From Caldifarciminota bacterium (GTDB taxonomy: Bacteria > Hydrothermota > Tepidihabitantia > SM23-42): 48,340 nucleotides of DNA. The notes under the pieces are model-generated. The model was not told the DNA's origin. It saw only the letters and a list, made by a program, of their open reading frames with translations, and made no database searches. How positions within the stretch are numbered: the first letter of the stretch is position 1; each line of letters starts with the position of its first letter. Shown here in pieces: positions 17,585 through 27,044 of this stretch. The translations under genes and the position numbers were made by a program. The stretch is taken from NCBI GenBank assembly GCA_020341755.1, contig CP070834.1:1140166-1188505 (forward strand), given 5' to 3'.

Positions 17585-19750
17585 CTAGAAATACAGTAAA
17601 TATTTAGCCTTGACTGCCGCGATCGTGTATTGTGGTTCAAGTGTATTGTCTTCGCCCCGAGCGTGGTAATCATTGATCGCGATGTAGAGCCACGATTTAG
17701 GTTTGAAGTTCCAGGAAAAGAGAGCGCCGGTGCGGATGGTGTATAGATCTGTCTCATCGAATTCTGAACCGGGTGTCAGCATGACGAATTCGGTCGTCAT
17801 TCGGAAAGTCATGTAGGCATTGAAACGTATCGTGATATTTGGCCGGAACAGAGACGTCATCTGTATCAAGGTGTTGGTCGTATCCCATTCAGGCCAGAGG
17901 TTTGCGTTAAAGCCAACGCTGAGCGGAGGTATGATAGAATAATTAAACGAGCACCAGTTACCGCCGCGATATGCGGCAAAGTCACGCGCGTAGTTGTACT
18001 CATAACCGTACCAGCAACCAAGTTCAACATGCTGGGAAAACAAAGGTCCCCAGATGTTGATGTTGAAGGAGCGTGCCGTATATTCAATCGGTTCGCCATC
18101 CCAGCTCGTTTCATGTGCTTTTCCGTAGGTGGCGCTGATATAGGAACCCATGCGATTACGGAAATGCGGGATGATCTCAATGAAACCGGCAGTCGACCAG
18201 TCATCGGTACCCGGTTCCTCGTTTAATGCGAGCCCGGGCGTAATGGTTATATCCTGCAAAAAACCTTTGGGGAAGGTGAGGTACGGTCCGGCGATCGCCC
18301 GGAGCCGCTTCAGTCCAGCCCACGGGACAAACCCGACATCACTGACATCAAAGCTATCCTCAAATACGGCAGCCGAGAGCATGGTTCGGATGTTACCGAG
18401 CATGCCATAATACCCCGAGGTGAATGCCCAGCCCTGCTTGTTATCCTTATCGCTTCTCGCACCCTGGGCGATGAATTGGTGGACCCCATTTCGGTAAACA
18501 GCATCAACACCGACGGCGTAGTTGAAGGTGTCTGCATTCACCCGTGTGCCGCTGAATAACAATCCTATTTCCGATGTTTCCATGATACGGTTTTTTATGC
18601 GAAAGATACCGAATCCCCGGTTCGGCTCCAGCACCGTATCCCCAACGGCATAATTATAATACTGACCGTCGTCGGTATAGGCGCCGAGTGCGCCGATATT
18701 CCACGTCTCTGAATTGTGGGTCAGTTTCATCCCAGTTATGATGGGAATGGCATCGCCGTTCAGTGACTTGCCGATCCTGCGTGAATAGAAGAGTTCCAGG
18801 GGTTGAAAGAATCCCATGTCGCCAAAACTCGACATGCGGAAAATATCCCTGCCCTCGATGAAGAAAGGTCTGCGTTCTGAAAGGTATGTGGGGTACCGGC
18901 CGAGGTTCAGGGTAAAGGGATCGCTCTCGATCTGGGCAAAATCAGGATACACGGTTGCGTTGAATGTCGTCTGAGGTGTGATATCCCATTTGGCATTGAG
19001 CGAAAGGCTCGGTTTGGTTTCGATCGTGTCGGACCTTTCGGGTTCGGTATCATACCAGTTCCGGTCGATTCGTACATATGCTTCCGGGTATAGTTCGAAG
19101 TAGTATCCTGTTGCTCTGGGATCTATATTGGTCAGCGTGCCCCATTCTGACACGTGTTCGCCTTGCGAATGGGTGATACTGGTCCAGAAATCGGTCTCAC
19201 GGTTGGCGCAGGTATATCGCAGGAACTGTATGCCCCATTCATTCAATCCCTTTTTGTAGCGGATCGACTTGAATGGGATCTTTATTTCAACTTCCCACCG
19301 GTCGTCGAAAAGTTTCGCTGCACGGTACCAGATACCTTCCCAGGAATCGTCCCATACACGGCCGTCGTCGAGCACCCATCCATCCCATGCGAGTTGACTG
19401 GCAAAGACAAGAAAATAGTAGCCGGTTGTGTTGCTGCCAAACGGGTCGAAACTCACGCGCACATAGTCTTCGTCCTTAGTATAGCAGGCAAACGGTGGAT
19501 TTTTTTCGGCATAACATCGGAATGCCACATAGAGATTTTCATCGTCCTGCAAGACGTATACAGCAGTTTTTTCGTTCGGTGGTTCTGTTTCGTACGGTTC
19601 ATATTGTACGAAATCGTATGCTGAATCAGCCTGCTGCCAAATATCTTCGATAACGCCATCGATTCTCGGTGCAGTCGATGTGTAATTAACGCTGACGGTC
19701 TTTTCCGACTGACCGATAAGCATGAAGGTTATCAATAATGCTGACATCAT
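17585..19750 (-). CDS. DUF5916 outer-membrane beta-barrel with N-terminal CBM9-like domain (copy A)
   Basis: This is a 721-residue paralogue of the protein at 12474. It has the same order: short signal, CBM9-like domain (PRIDGVIEDIWQQAD, YVAFRCY), then a barrel with YPDFAQIESDPFTLNLGR, ERRPFFIEGRDIF and FYSRRIGKSLNG, ending YLLYF. GAGGAGG precedes the two adjacent ATGs at 19750 and 19747. It is the first gene of the nine-gene run, so the operon promoter should lie in 19751-19950. Inferred role: an outer-membrane platform for the propellers encoded just downstream. This inference rests on gene order only. Confidence 0.88.
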   Translation of the reverse strand: MMSALLITFMLIGQSEKTVSVNYTSTAPRIDGVIEDIWQQADSAYDFVQYEPYETEPPNEKTAVYVLQDDENLYVAFRCYAEKNPPFACYTKDEDYVRVSFDPFGSNTTGYYFLVFASQLAWDGWVLDDGRVWDDSWEGIWYRAAKLFDDRWEVEIKIPFKSIRYKKGLNEWGIQFLRYTCANRETDFWTSITHSQGEHVSEWGTLTNIDPRATGYYFELYPEAYVRIDRNWYDTEPERSDTIETKPSLSLNAKWDITPQTTFNATVYPDFAQIESDPFTLNLGRYPTYLSERRPFFIEGRDIFRMSSFGDMGFFQPLELFYSRRIGKSLNGDAIPIITGMKLTHNSETWNIGALGAYTDDGQYYNYAVGDTVLEPNRGFGIFRIKNRIMETSEIGLLFSGTRVNADTFNYAVGVDAVYRNGVHQFIAQGARSDKDNKQGWAFTSGYYGMLGNIRTMLSAAVFEDSFDVSDVGFVPWAGLKRLRAIAGPYLTFPKGFLQDITITPGLALNEEPGTDDWSTAGFIEIIPHFRNRMGSYISATYGKAHETSWDGEPIEYTARSFNINIWGPLFSQHVELGCWYGYEYNYARDFAAYRGGNWCSFNYSIIPPLSVGFNANLWPEWDTTNTLIQMTSLFRPNITIRFNAYMTFRMTTEFVMLTPGSEFDETDLYTIRTGALFSWNFKPKSWLYIAINDYHARGEDNTLEPQYTIAAVKAKYLLYF

Positions 19751-19778
19751 AACGTATCCTCCTCTTCTGCTATGTGCG

Positions 19779-19853
19779 GACTGACACCGGATCTAGCAAT
19801 TCGGATGTCAGTGCGAACAGTATACGTGCAAACTGTGAAAAATATGTGAAAAA
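19779..19853 (-). promoter_or_regulatory. Candidate control region of the surface operon
   Basis: The 200-bp gap before the surface operon has three signals. An imperfect inverted repeat is centred near 19796, with CTGACA at 19781-19786 and TGTCAG at 19806-19811 plus flanking matches. A TATACT -10-like hexamer lies on the minus strand (19824-19819). Two direct copies of TTTTTCACA (minus strand, 19853-19845 and 19842-19834) are spaced 11 bp, one helical turn, just upstream. No TTGACA-like -35 is present, unlike other promoters here, so the direct repeats may bind an activator. Exact promoter position is uncertain. Confidence 0.4.
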
Positions 19854-19950
19854 CATGCATTCGCGTATAATAGAATCCAGCAAAGTACCCCGAAGTTCGG
19901 TTTTTGATAGACTGGCTTCATATAACCATACGGACATGCATCTCCTCATG

Positions 19951-20643
19951 TTACACTCCTTTCCTGTTCTCCAAGGGATTGCCGGTAAATCCCTGGAGTC
20001 CATACAGATACATAGTTGCCAGCCGATCAGCATACCGTTCGAAAAAGGAGTCTTCTTTTTCGACTCTATGTTCATCATGGGCGAAATGGTTGCGCAGACG
20101 CTGTGACAGATCGGGCAGGTTGGCGATATGATCACAGCAGTACAGTGATTCAAAAAAACCAAGCACAATGTTGGTCAGATAACTGCGCATGACCGCCATA
20201 TCCACTTCGTTTCGAGGGTCTAGCCCGTACTGGACATACAGTCGTTCGGTTGCCGTCCGGTTGCTTTCGAGCCATTTGATGCGCAGGTCGATAATCTCGG
20301 GGATATCGATCGGGATGGCACTGAATGCAACAATAGCCATTTCCGCATTGTCCCTGAAGAAGGCGACAAGCTGGTGTACGAGCGTGCGGATTCGTGTTTC
20401 AATCGGCGTATTTTCTTCGCCGGTGTTGTGAATAGCCTCATAGTACAGTTTGAAGCTCTGGTTCATGATTTCCTTTAAAATCCCGATTTTTCCTTGAAAA
20501 TAGTAGTTGATCATGGAAATCTGCACTTCGGCGGTCCTTGCGATCTCTCGTATCCCGACTGAAGCATATCCTTTCTGGGCAAACAGTGAAACAGCAGCAG
20601 CGAAAATTCGTTTTTTAGGGTCTTTTTCACTAGATTTCGTCAT
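19951..20643 (-). CDS. TetR/AcrR-family transcriptional regulator 1
   Basis: This is a 230-residue regulator. An N-terminal TetR HTH occupies about residues 8-55 (IFAAAVSLFAQKGYASVGIREIARTA split over the helices, then MINYYFQGKIGIL). The helical C-terminal half is a ligand pocket of unknown specificity. AAGGAG precedes ATG 20643. It has its own consensus promoter and palindrome just upstream, predicting autorepression. It is clearly paralogous to the next TetR (shared IREIAR and NYYF-GKIGILKEI). Being co-directional with and just upstream of the surface operon, it is a candidate regulator of it. Confidence 0.88.
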   Translation of the reverse strand: MTKSSEKDPKKRIFAAAVSLFAQKGYASVGIREIARTAEVQISMINYYFQGKIGILKEIMNQSFKLYYEAIHNTGEENTPIETRIRTLVHQLVAFFRDNAEMAIVAFSAIPIDIPEIIDLRIKWLESNRTATERLYVQYGLDPRNEVDMAVMRSYLTNIVLGFFESLYCCDHIANLPDLSQRLRNHFAHDEHRVEKEDSFFERYADRLATMYLYGLQGFTGNPLENRKGV

Positions 20644-20658
20644 TTTTTCTCCTTTTTA

Positions 20659-20720
20659 AATCGAACGTTTGATATAATCAATCGTTCGATTAATTATATT
20701 GAAAAAATTAAGATTGTCAA
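20659..20720 (-). promoter_or_regulatory. Promoter and palindromic operator of TetR 1
   Basis: On the minus strand there is TTGACA (20720-20715), a 16-bp spacer and TATAAT (20698-20693), a perfect consensus with start near 20686. A perfect inverted repeat overlaps the start: AATCGAACG (20659-20667) and CGTTCGATT (20683-20691), separated by 15 bp. Binding there would block initiation. The sequence upstream of the -35 (CCCCTTGACAAT) recurs at the promoter of the third TetR gene. Confidence 0.75.
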
Positions 20721-20819
20721 GGGGTAAAAATTTGTATTGTTTTCAAGCATTTGCACGGCATGTATCGAAAAAGCATGATTTTACAATGCTTTGCTGAGTG
20801 CGTACAAAACGTATATAAT

Positions 20820-21479
20820 TTAAGTCTTTTTCTGGGGAGTTTTATTTATATGCTGTACAATGCCATTGACGCCGTTAAAGTAGAATCGGGTCAGCATCTC
20901 GGCATATTGTTCGTAAAAGGCATCATTGAATTCATGTATTTTTCTGTGTGTCGCCTGCTCCCAGGCGTGTCGGCCGCGAAAATGTGTTAGAATGATGTTA
21001 GCCAGGAAACCATTGAAAATACTGACCTGGACAGTATCGTTGATGTCCAGGCCGATATCTGCAAATAATTTTTCCAGCAATTGAATATTGGCTTCACCCC
21101 ATTTTTTCTTGAGTTCGATTATCTCTGGAATATCGTAGGGCAATGTGTCAAATGCAACCAGGGCGAGTTCTGTATTGTCTCTGAAAAATCGAATGAAATT
21201 GCAGATAACTCTATTGATATGCTGCTTGGGGGTGAGCTGCTCATCCGTACTGGTGATGGCTTCGCGGTGGCGTTGGTGGGCGGTGTTGATGATCTCCTTG
21301 AGTATCCCGATCTTACCGCCGAAGTAATAATTAAGCATAGCGCTGTTGACTTCGGCAACACGGGCGAGTTCGCGAATGCCAACCGCATGAAAACCTTTTC
21401 GGGCAAAGAGTGTCACTGCGGCATCGAAGATCTTCTGTTTGGTATCTTTTCGCGTATTTTCTTTCATGTTATGGTCCAT
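20820..21479 (-). CDS. TetR/AcrR-family transcriptional regulator 2
   Basis: This is a 219-residue regulator with a TetR HTH at about residues 15-62 (GFHAVGIRELARVAEVNSA, LNYYFGGKIGIL) and an all-helical effector domain. The closest visible relative is TetR 1, 176 bp downstream. The start is ATG 21479 or ATG 21467. Neither has a good SD, and the predicted transcript starts near 21506. Its operator (GTGAT half-sites) differs from that of TetR 1, so the two paralogues should not share sites. Ligand and target genes are unknown. The divergent histidine kinase is an obvious candidate target. Confidence 0.88.
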   Translation of the reverse strand: MDHNMKENTRKDTKQKIFDAAVTLFARKGFHAVGIRELARVAEVNSAMLNYYFGGKIGILKEIINTAHQRHREAITSTDEQLTPKQHINRVICNFIRFFRDNTELALVAFDTLPYDIPEIIELKKKWGEANIQLLEKLFADIGLDINDTVQVSIFNGFLANIILTHFRGRHAWEQATHRKIHEFNDAFYEQYAEMLTRFYFNGVNGIVQHINKTPQKKT

Positions 21480-21494
21480 GAGAGACAGGCGAGG

Positions 21495-21540
21495 TGTGAT
21501 ATATCACATGTGATTATACTCAAGAACCGAGCAAAATCAA
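21495..21540 (-). promoter_or_regulatory. Promoter and overlapping palindromes of TetR 2
   Basis: On the minus strand there is TTGATT (21540-21535), a 16-bp spacer and TATAAT (21518-21513). Downstream and overlapping the -10 lie two interlocked perfect palindromes, TGTGATATATCACA (21495-21508) and ATCACATGTGAT (21503-21514). They make three alternating half-sites, probably the autoregulatory operator. Confidence 0.7.
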
Positions 21541-21544
21541 GATA

Positions 21545-21573
21545 TTGACAAGTTTTCAACTATCCATTATACT
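21545..21573 (+). promoter_or_regulatory. Promoter of the hybrid histidine kinase gene
   Basis: TTGACA (21545-21550), a 17-bp spacer and TATACT (21568-21573) give a start near 21580 and a leader of about 155 nt. It is divergent from the TetR 2 promoter, with the -35 boxes 4 bp apart. Confidence 0.65.
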
Positions 21574-21734
21574 AATAACAATACATACGAGAGGGTATGA
21601 AGATTGTACACATCAGAAATGGGCTTCATGCCTGATTGTTTTTATGAAGCGCAATATTGATGTATGCGAGGTATGGTATAGTGCATGGATGTAAAGATCT
21701 TGATCTGCGTTGGTTGTATAAATAAGGGGTATGC

Positions 21735-24700
21735 ATGGATATGCTGAATGACAGCAAGACTAAAAAAAAGAGAAAGCCGGTTAATTTCATTATAGTAAGC
21801 ATTATCCTGGCGGTAATTTTCTGGATCGTCGAAGGATTCATTCATGGTTTATTATTCAATCAACCAGATCTCTTGAGGGAAATAATAATACCCGAAGCAC
21901 ATGAACTATGGATGAGGGTCATAGTCGTCACCATCATGATATTGTCGGGTGTATTTGTCCATATTTTTTTAAGAAGATATGCCAGTTTGTCAAATGAATT
22001 CAATATAAGTGAAAGAAAATACTCAGAACTTTTTAAAAAAGCCACAGTCGCAATCACCATCGTGGATACAAATGGTAGAGTCGTCGATTGCAATAGATCG
22101 ACAGAACTCCTTACCGGTTATAGACAGGAAGAACTGATCGGAAAGCCGTTCAATGAACTATTGACACTCGATGCTCAAGACCTTCCCATACTGCAAGAGA
22201 AATTGGAATTACTCGCCCGTGGAAGAGAGGTCGCGCCCTATGAATTAAGAATTACGAGGAAGGATGGTGAACACCGCTGGATTGATGTAGCCAATTCATT
22301 GCTCATACAGGGAGGTGTTGTCCAGGGCATTCAGGTGATGGCAACTGACATAACCGCCATGAAAACCGCTGAAATGGTACGCCGGAAGTTCGAAGATGAA
22401 AAGGATCTTGTTCTCAGTGCTACCCGGCATTTGATAATATATTATAACAAAGAATCTGAAATTATCTGGGCGAACCGGGCGGCACTCGAGACCATGGAAA
22501 AGGATCTCGAGGATGTTGTCGGCAGGCGCTGCCAGGTTGTTTGGTTGCATTCTGAGGAAATGTGTGCGGATTGTCCTGTAAAGAAGACGCTCGAAACGAA
22601 TGAAACAAAGTTTGGTGAAAGGAAAAAACCAGATAGTTCCTGGTGGAGTATCTCGGGTTTTCCCGTACGCAGTGATAGCGGCGACATTATTGGTGTGGTG
22701 GAGGTGACACGTGATATCACAGACCAGAAAAAGGCCGCACAGGATATCAAGACAAGTGAAATCCGCCTGCGTACAGCCATGGATAGTCTTCCCTTTGATT
22801 TCTTCATGATCGATAAAAGGGGACATTACGTAATGCAGAACGTGTCATGCCAGGAGAAATGGGGAGATATTGTCGGAAAACGACCTGCAGATATTGCCGA
22901 TAATGAGGAAACACGCAGACTCTGGGAAGAGAATAATCGACGGGCATTTGCCGGTGAGACAGTACATGGCGAAGTAAGTTTCACATTACAGAATAAGCGA
23001 CTGCATTGTTATAATATCATTACACCGATATGGGAACAAGGTCAGGTACAAAATATAATCGGTGTTAATATCGATATCACCGACCTCAAGGAAGCAGAGG
23101 AGGCACTGCAGCACCGGCTTGCTTTTGAGAAGGTCCTTGCCACGATCTCGACACGCTTTATTAACATTGCCACGAGTGATATAGACGGCGGTATTGAACA
23201 TGCGCTGGAAGGGCTCGGTAAATACCTCAAAGTAGACCGCAGTTATGTATTCCAATTAAATGATGATCGTACCCGCTTCTCTAACACCCATGAATGGTGT
23301 GAATATAATATACCTTCACAAAAAGCGGATTTACAGGATATGTCGCTTGATGTTTATCCCTGGGCTATATCACAGCTCAAGGACGGAAAGACGGTTCTCG
23401 TAAAACGGATCGAAGATCTGCCGAAGGAAGCAGACGGATTAAGGGAAGTTCTCCTATCCGGTGACATAAAATCGATGATTACGGTACCCATATATCTTGG
23501 CGGAGTGGTCATGGGATTCGTGGGATGCGATGCCGTAAGAAAAGAAAGAACCTGGTCAGATGATACAGAATCCATGTTGATTACCGTCAGCGGTATGTTC
23601 GCCAATGCGCTGGAACGCAAACAGGTCGATATTGCATTGCGTCAGAGTGAAGTTCTTTTCCGTCAGTTCTTTGAGAATGAACCGGAATACTGTTATATGG
23701 TCTCGCCGGATGGCATGATATTGAATGTCAACAATGCAGCGCTGAAGGCATTGGGATACAAAAAAGATGAATTGGTGCATAAACCAATCGATACTATCTA
23801 TGCGCCGGAAGCAAAGGATAAAATTAAGCAGGTGTTCAAAGAGTGGAAAAAGACCGGGCAGGTGCGTGATAAGGAACTTGTCATCGTGACAAAAGCAGGT
23901 GAAAAGCGGACGGTACTCCTGAGCGCCGATATGGTAAAAAAGCTGGATGGCACGATATCTCATTCGATCTCGGTTCAGCGGGATATAACCGATCGCAAGA
24001 AAGCAGAAGAAGATTTCAGGATGGAAAAGGAATTCACCGATAATGCAATTAATGCCCAAATAGATACCTTTTTTGTATTTAATCCCAACACTGGTAAAGC
24101 TGTTCGATGGAATGTAAACTTTAGAAGAATTTCAGGGTATAGTGATGAAGAAATTGGTAGAATGAAAGCTCCTGATTCTTACTATGACAAAAAAGATTTG
24201 CAGAGAGCAGTTGAAGCTGCAACAAATGTTATGAAAACAGGTTCCGCTACAGTTGAAATGTCTCTAATAACTAAAAGTGGAAAAAAGGTACCTTTTGAAT
24301 ACAGAGCATCTCTTATTAAAGGTAGGAACCAAGAATCTCTTATTATATCCATTGGTAGGGATATAACAGAAAGGAAAAAAGCAGAAGAAGCCTTGCGGGA
24401 AAGTGAAGAACGGTTTGAAGGTTTCTTTGAACAATCCCAAATTGGCATGGGGATCTATGATGAGAATGGTAGTTTACTTAATATCAATCCCGCATGTTTA
24501 GATATCTTTGGGATACCAAGTAAATCTGAAGTTAAAGGTTTTGAATTGTTTAAGGATCCCAATATCACCAAAGAACGTATAGCAAAATTGAAGGCTGGGA
24601 ATATCATTAGATATGAGGCAATTTTTGATTTTGAACTAGTGAAGAAACGTAATTTATATAAAACCAACAAATCGGGGATGATATGGACTAATGTTGTGAT

Positions 24701-27044
24701 TACTCCTGTACTAAAAGAAGGATTAAAAAAACCAATTGGGTATGTGGGTCAAGTTTATGACGTGACTGAAAGAAAAAGAGCAGAGGAGGCGTTATTAGAA
24801 AGCGAGGAAAAATACCGGGATATGACGAACCTGCTGCCGGAAGGCGTCTATGAAATCGATATCAACGGCAAATTCGTATATGCGAATGAAAAGGCATTGG
24901 AATTAGCCGGATATTCTCGAAAAGACCTGGATAAGGGAGTTAATGCCATGGATGTGTTTATCCCCGATGACCGCAAGCGTGTCAGAACCAACATGGAGCG
25001 GATACTCAAAGGCAAGGATATCGGTCCTCAGGAATATACCGCTTTGCGGAAGGATGGTTCATCTTATCCGGTACTTATCCATTCCACGGCGATACTGCGC
25101 GATGGTAAAACCATAGGGTTGCGGGGTATCATGGTTGACATCACAGAACGGAAGTATGCTGAGAAAGCATTGAAAGAAAGCGAGGACAAATACCGGTCCC
25201 TGTTCGAACTGGCGCCGGAAGCCATGGTGCTTCTGGCACTCGATGGTACGATACTGGATTGCAATAGTATCGCGGCACAACTGGCAAACAGGTCACGGGA
25301 AGAGCTTATTGGGAACAATCTAAAAGACGGCGATCTCATACCATCGGAGAATATCAAGGATTACTGGAAACTCTTTAAAAAGATCGAGCAGGGAGAAGAA
25401 ACGGGTCCGTTTGAGATCGCGGTGAAAGTGCCATCCAGGGGAACGGTATTGTACGAAGTGCATCCCAGCATACAATACAAAGATGACCGGGTGTATGCAG
25501 TCCAGGTGATGTTGCGCGATATAACGGCTGCAAAAGAACTGGAAAACGTATTGAAGAATTCCGCAACACAATGGACAACGACATTCGATGCCATTGGTGA
25601 TGCGGTCTGTATGCTGGATGCCAAGGGCGAAGTTATACGCTGCAACGCATCGATGCTCCATTTGTGCGATAAATCATACAGGGATATAATCGGCAAGAAG
25701 TGTTGCATGAGTATACACAATCGAAGGAAACCGCGAAAAGACTGCCCGCTGTCAAAAATGAAGAAAAAGAAAACAAGGGTTACTGAGACAATCCAGACAG
25801 ATACCGGACGCTGGTTAAGCAGTACGGCGGATCCCATTTTCGATGAGAATAAAAAACTCACCGGGACCGTGCTTATTGTATCTGATATAACGGAGCAGAA
25901 GAGATTGGAAAGTGAACTACTCAAGGCTCAGAAGCTCGAATCATTAGGAATACTTGCTGGAGGGATCGCCCATGATTTCAACAATATACTGCTGTCCATT
26001 ATGGGTAATATCGAGATATCAAAAATCTATACCGAAGGAAAATCAGATATTAATGACCGTTTATCAAAAGCCTATGATGGATTGGTGCGCGCCAAGGATC
26101 TTGTACAGCAATTGCTTACCTTTTCAAAGGGTGGAGCGCCGATCAAAAAGGCGACTTCGATTACCGATGTGATCAAGGATACTACACGGTTTGTGCTGCG
26201 GGGTACAAAGGCCAACTGTGAGTTTGATATCGCGGGTAATATCTGGCCTGTAGAGGTGGATGAAGGACAGATAAGTCAGGTGATCAATAATATTATAATC
26301 AATGCGGAACAGGCAATGCCCGAGGGCGGAAAGATCGAGATACACGTTAAAAATACAGATATTTCAGCTGATAATACACTCGCGGTACCAAAAGGTGAGT
26401 ATGTAAAAATATCGATCCGTGATCATGGCATAGGAATCCCGGAGGAACATATAACCAAGATTTTCGATCCGTACTTCACTACTAAGGATAAAGGGAGCGG
26501 GCTCGGTCTTGCAACGAGTTATTCGATAATCAAAAAACATAACGGTTATATCTTTGCCGATTCAAAAAAAGGGAAGGGTACAACGTTTACGATATACCTT
26601 CAGGCTTCGAAAGATATTCCTCTCCCTGCAGAAGCTAAAAGTGAAAAACAAAATATGGGGCAGGGGCGCATTCTTGTCATGGACGATGAAGCTGAGATCC
26701 GCGAGATCGCATCCGAGATGCTCGGGCACTGCGGCTACGATGTCATGGTTGCACGCGACGGCGATGAGGCATTCCAGTTATACACGAAGGAGAAAAAAAC
26801 CGGCAGACCGTTCGATGTGGTCATTCTCGACTTGACCGTGCGCGGCGGTATGGGAGGCATGAAGGTCATGGAACTACTCAAGAAGGCAGATCGGAAAGTC
26901 AAAGTTATTGTCTCGAGCGGCTATGCGAACGATCCCTTGATGGCGCAGTACAAGAAACATGGTTTCAAAGGTGCAATCGGCAAGCCGTACCGCATGAAGG
27001 AATTATGCGATGTCATTGCCCGGGTCATGAAAAAAGCTGATTAG
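21735..27044 (+). CDS. Membrane-anchored hybrid histidine kinase with nine PAS domains, one GAF and a receiver domain
   Basis: This is a 1769-residue sensor. Two membrane segments (about 16-41 and 59-80) flank a short external loop. PAS domains lie at about 92-210, 217-335, 340-455, 636-757, 763-885, 888-1020, 1021-1145, 1146-1270 and 1273-1395, with a GAF domain at 460-625. HisKA follows with phospho-acceptor His1413 (GIAHDFNN), HATPase_c with NIIINAEQAM and GSGLGLATS, then a receiver with Asp1699 (VILDLTV). PAS 2 and PAS 9 carry Cys-rich CxxC-P or C-x(n)-DCP motifs that could bind a metal or heme. PAS 5 and 6 are encoded by markedly AT-rich DNA. AAGGGG precedes ATG 21735. No output regulator is adjacent, so phosphotransfer must go elsewhere. 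The signal is unknown. Confidence 0.9.
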   Translation: MDMLNDSKTKKKRKPVNFIIVSIILAVIFWIVEGFIHGLLFNQPDLLREIIIPEAHELWMRVIVVTIMILSGVFVHIFLRRYASLSNEFNISERKYSELFKKATVAITIVDTNGRVVDCNRSTELLTGYRQEELIGKPFNELLTLDAQDLPILQEKLELLARGREVAPYELRITRKDGEHRWIDVANSLLIQGGVVQGIQVMATDITAMKTAEMVRRKFEDEKDLVLSATRHLIIYYNKESEIIWANRAALETMEKDLEDVVGRRCQVVWLHSEEMCADCPVKKTLETNETKFGERKKPDSSWWSISGFPVRSDSGDIIGVVEVTRDITDQKKAAQDIKTSEIRLRTAMDSLPFDFFMIDKRGHYVMQNVSCQEKWGDIVGKRPADIADNEETRRLWEENNRRAFAGETVHGEVSFTLQNKRLHCYNIITPIWEQGQVQNIIGVNIDITDLKEAEEALQHRLAFEKVLATISTRFINIATSDIDGGIEHALEGLGKYLKVDRSYVFQLNDDRTRFSNTHEWCEYNIPSQKADLQDMSLDVYPWAISQLKDGKTVLVKRIEDLPKEADGLREVLLSGDIKSMITVPIYLGGVVMGFVGCDAVRKERTWSDDTESMLITVSGMFANALERKQVDIALRQSEVLFRQFFENEPEYCYMVSPDGMILNVNNAALKALGYKKDELVHKPIDTIYAPEAKDKIKQVFKEWKKTGQVRDKELVIVTKAGEKRTVLLSADMVKKLDGTISHSISVQRDITDRKKAEEDFRMEKEFTDNAINAQIDTFFVFNPNTGKAVRWNVNFRRISGYSDEEIGRMKAPDSYYDKKDLQRAVEAATNVMKTGSATVEMSLITKSGKKVPFEYRASLIKGRNQESLIISIGRDITERKKAEEALRESEERFEGFFEQSQIGMGIYDENGSLLNINPACLDIFGIPSKSEVKGFELFKDPNITKERIAKLKAGNIIRYEAIFDFELVKKRNLYKTNKSGMIWTNVVITPVLKEGLKKPIGYVGQVYDVTERKRAEEALLESEEKYRDMTNLLPEGVYEIDINGKFVYANEKALELAGYSRKDLDKGVNAMDVFIPDDRKRVRTNMERILKGKDIGPQEYTALRKDGSSYPVLIHSTAILRDGKTIGLRGIMVDITERKYAEKALKESEDKYRSLFELAPEAMVLLALDGTILDCNSIAAQLANRSREELIGNNLKDGDLIPSENIKDYWKLFKKIEQGEETGPFEIAVKVPSRGTVLYEVHPSIQYKDDRVYAVQVMLRDITAAKELENVLKNSATQWTTTFDAIGDAVCMLDAKGEVIRCNASMLHLCDKSYRDIIGKKCCMSIHNRRKPRKDCPLSKMKKKKTRVTETIQTDTGRWLSSTADPIFDENKKLTGTVLIVSDITEQKRLESELLKAQKLESLGILAGGIAHDFNNILLSIMGNIEISKIYTEGKSDINDRLSKAYDGLVRAKDLVQQLLTFSKGGAPIKKATSITDVIKDTTRFVLRGTKANCEFDIAGNIWPVEVDEGQISQVINNIIINAEQAMPEGGKIEIHVKNTDISADNTLAVPKGEYVKISIRDHGIGIPEEHITKIFDPYFTTKDKGSGLGLATSYSIIKKHNGYIFADSKKGKGTTFTIYLQASKDIPLPAEAKSEKQNMGQGRILVMDDEAEIREIASEMLGHCGYDVMVARDGDEAFQLYTKEKKTGRPFDVVILDLTVRGGMGGMKVMELLKKADRKVKVIVSSGYANDPLMAQYKKHGFKGAIGKPYRMKELCDVIARVMKKAD

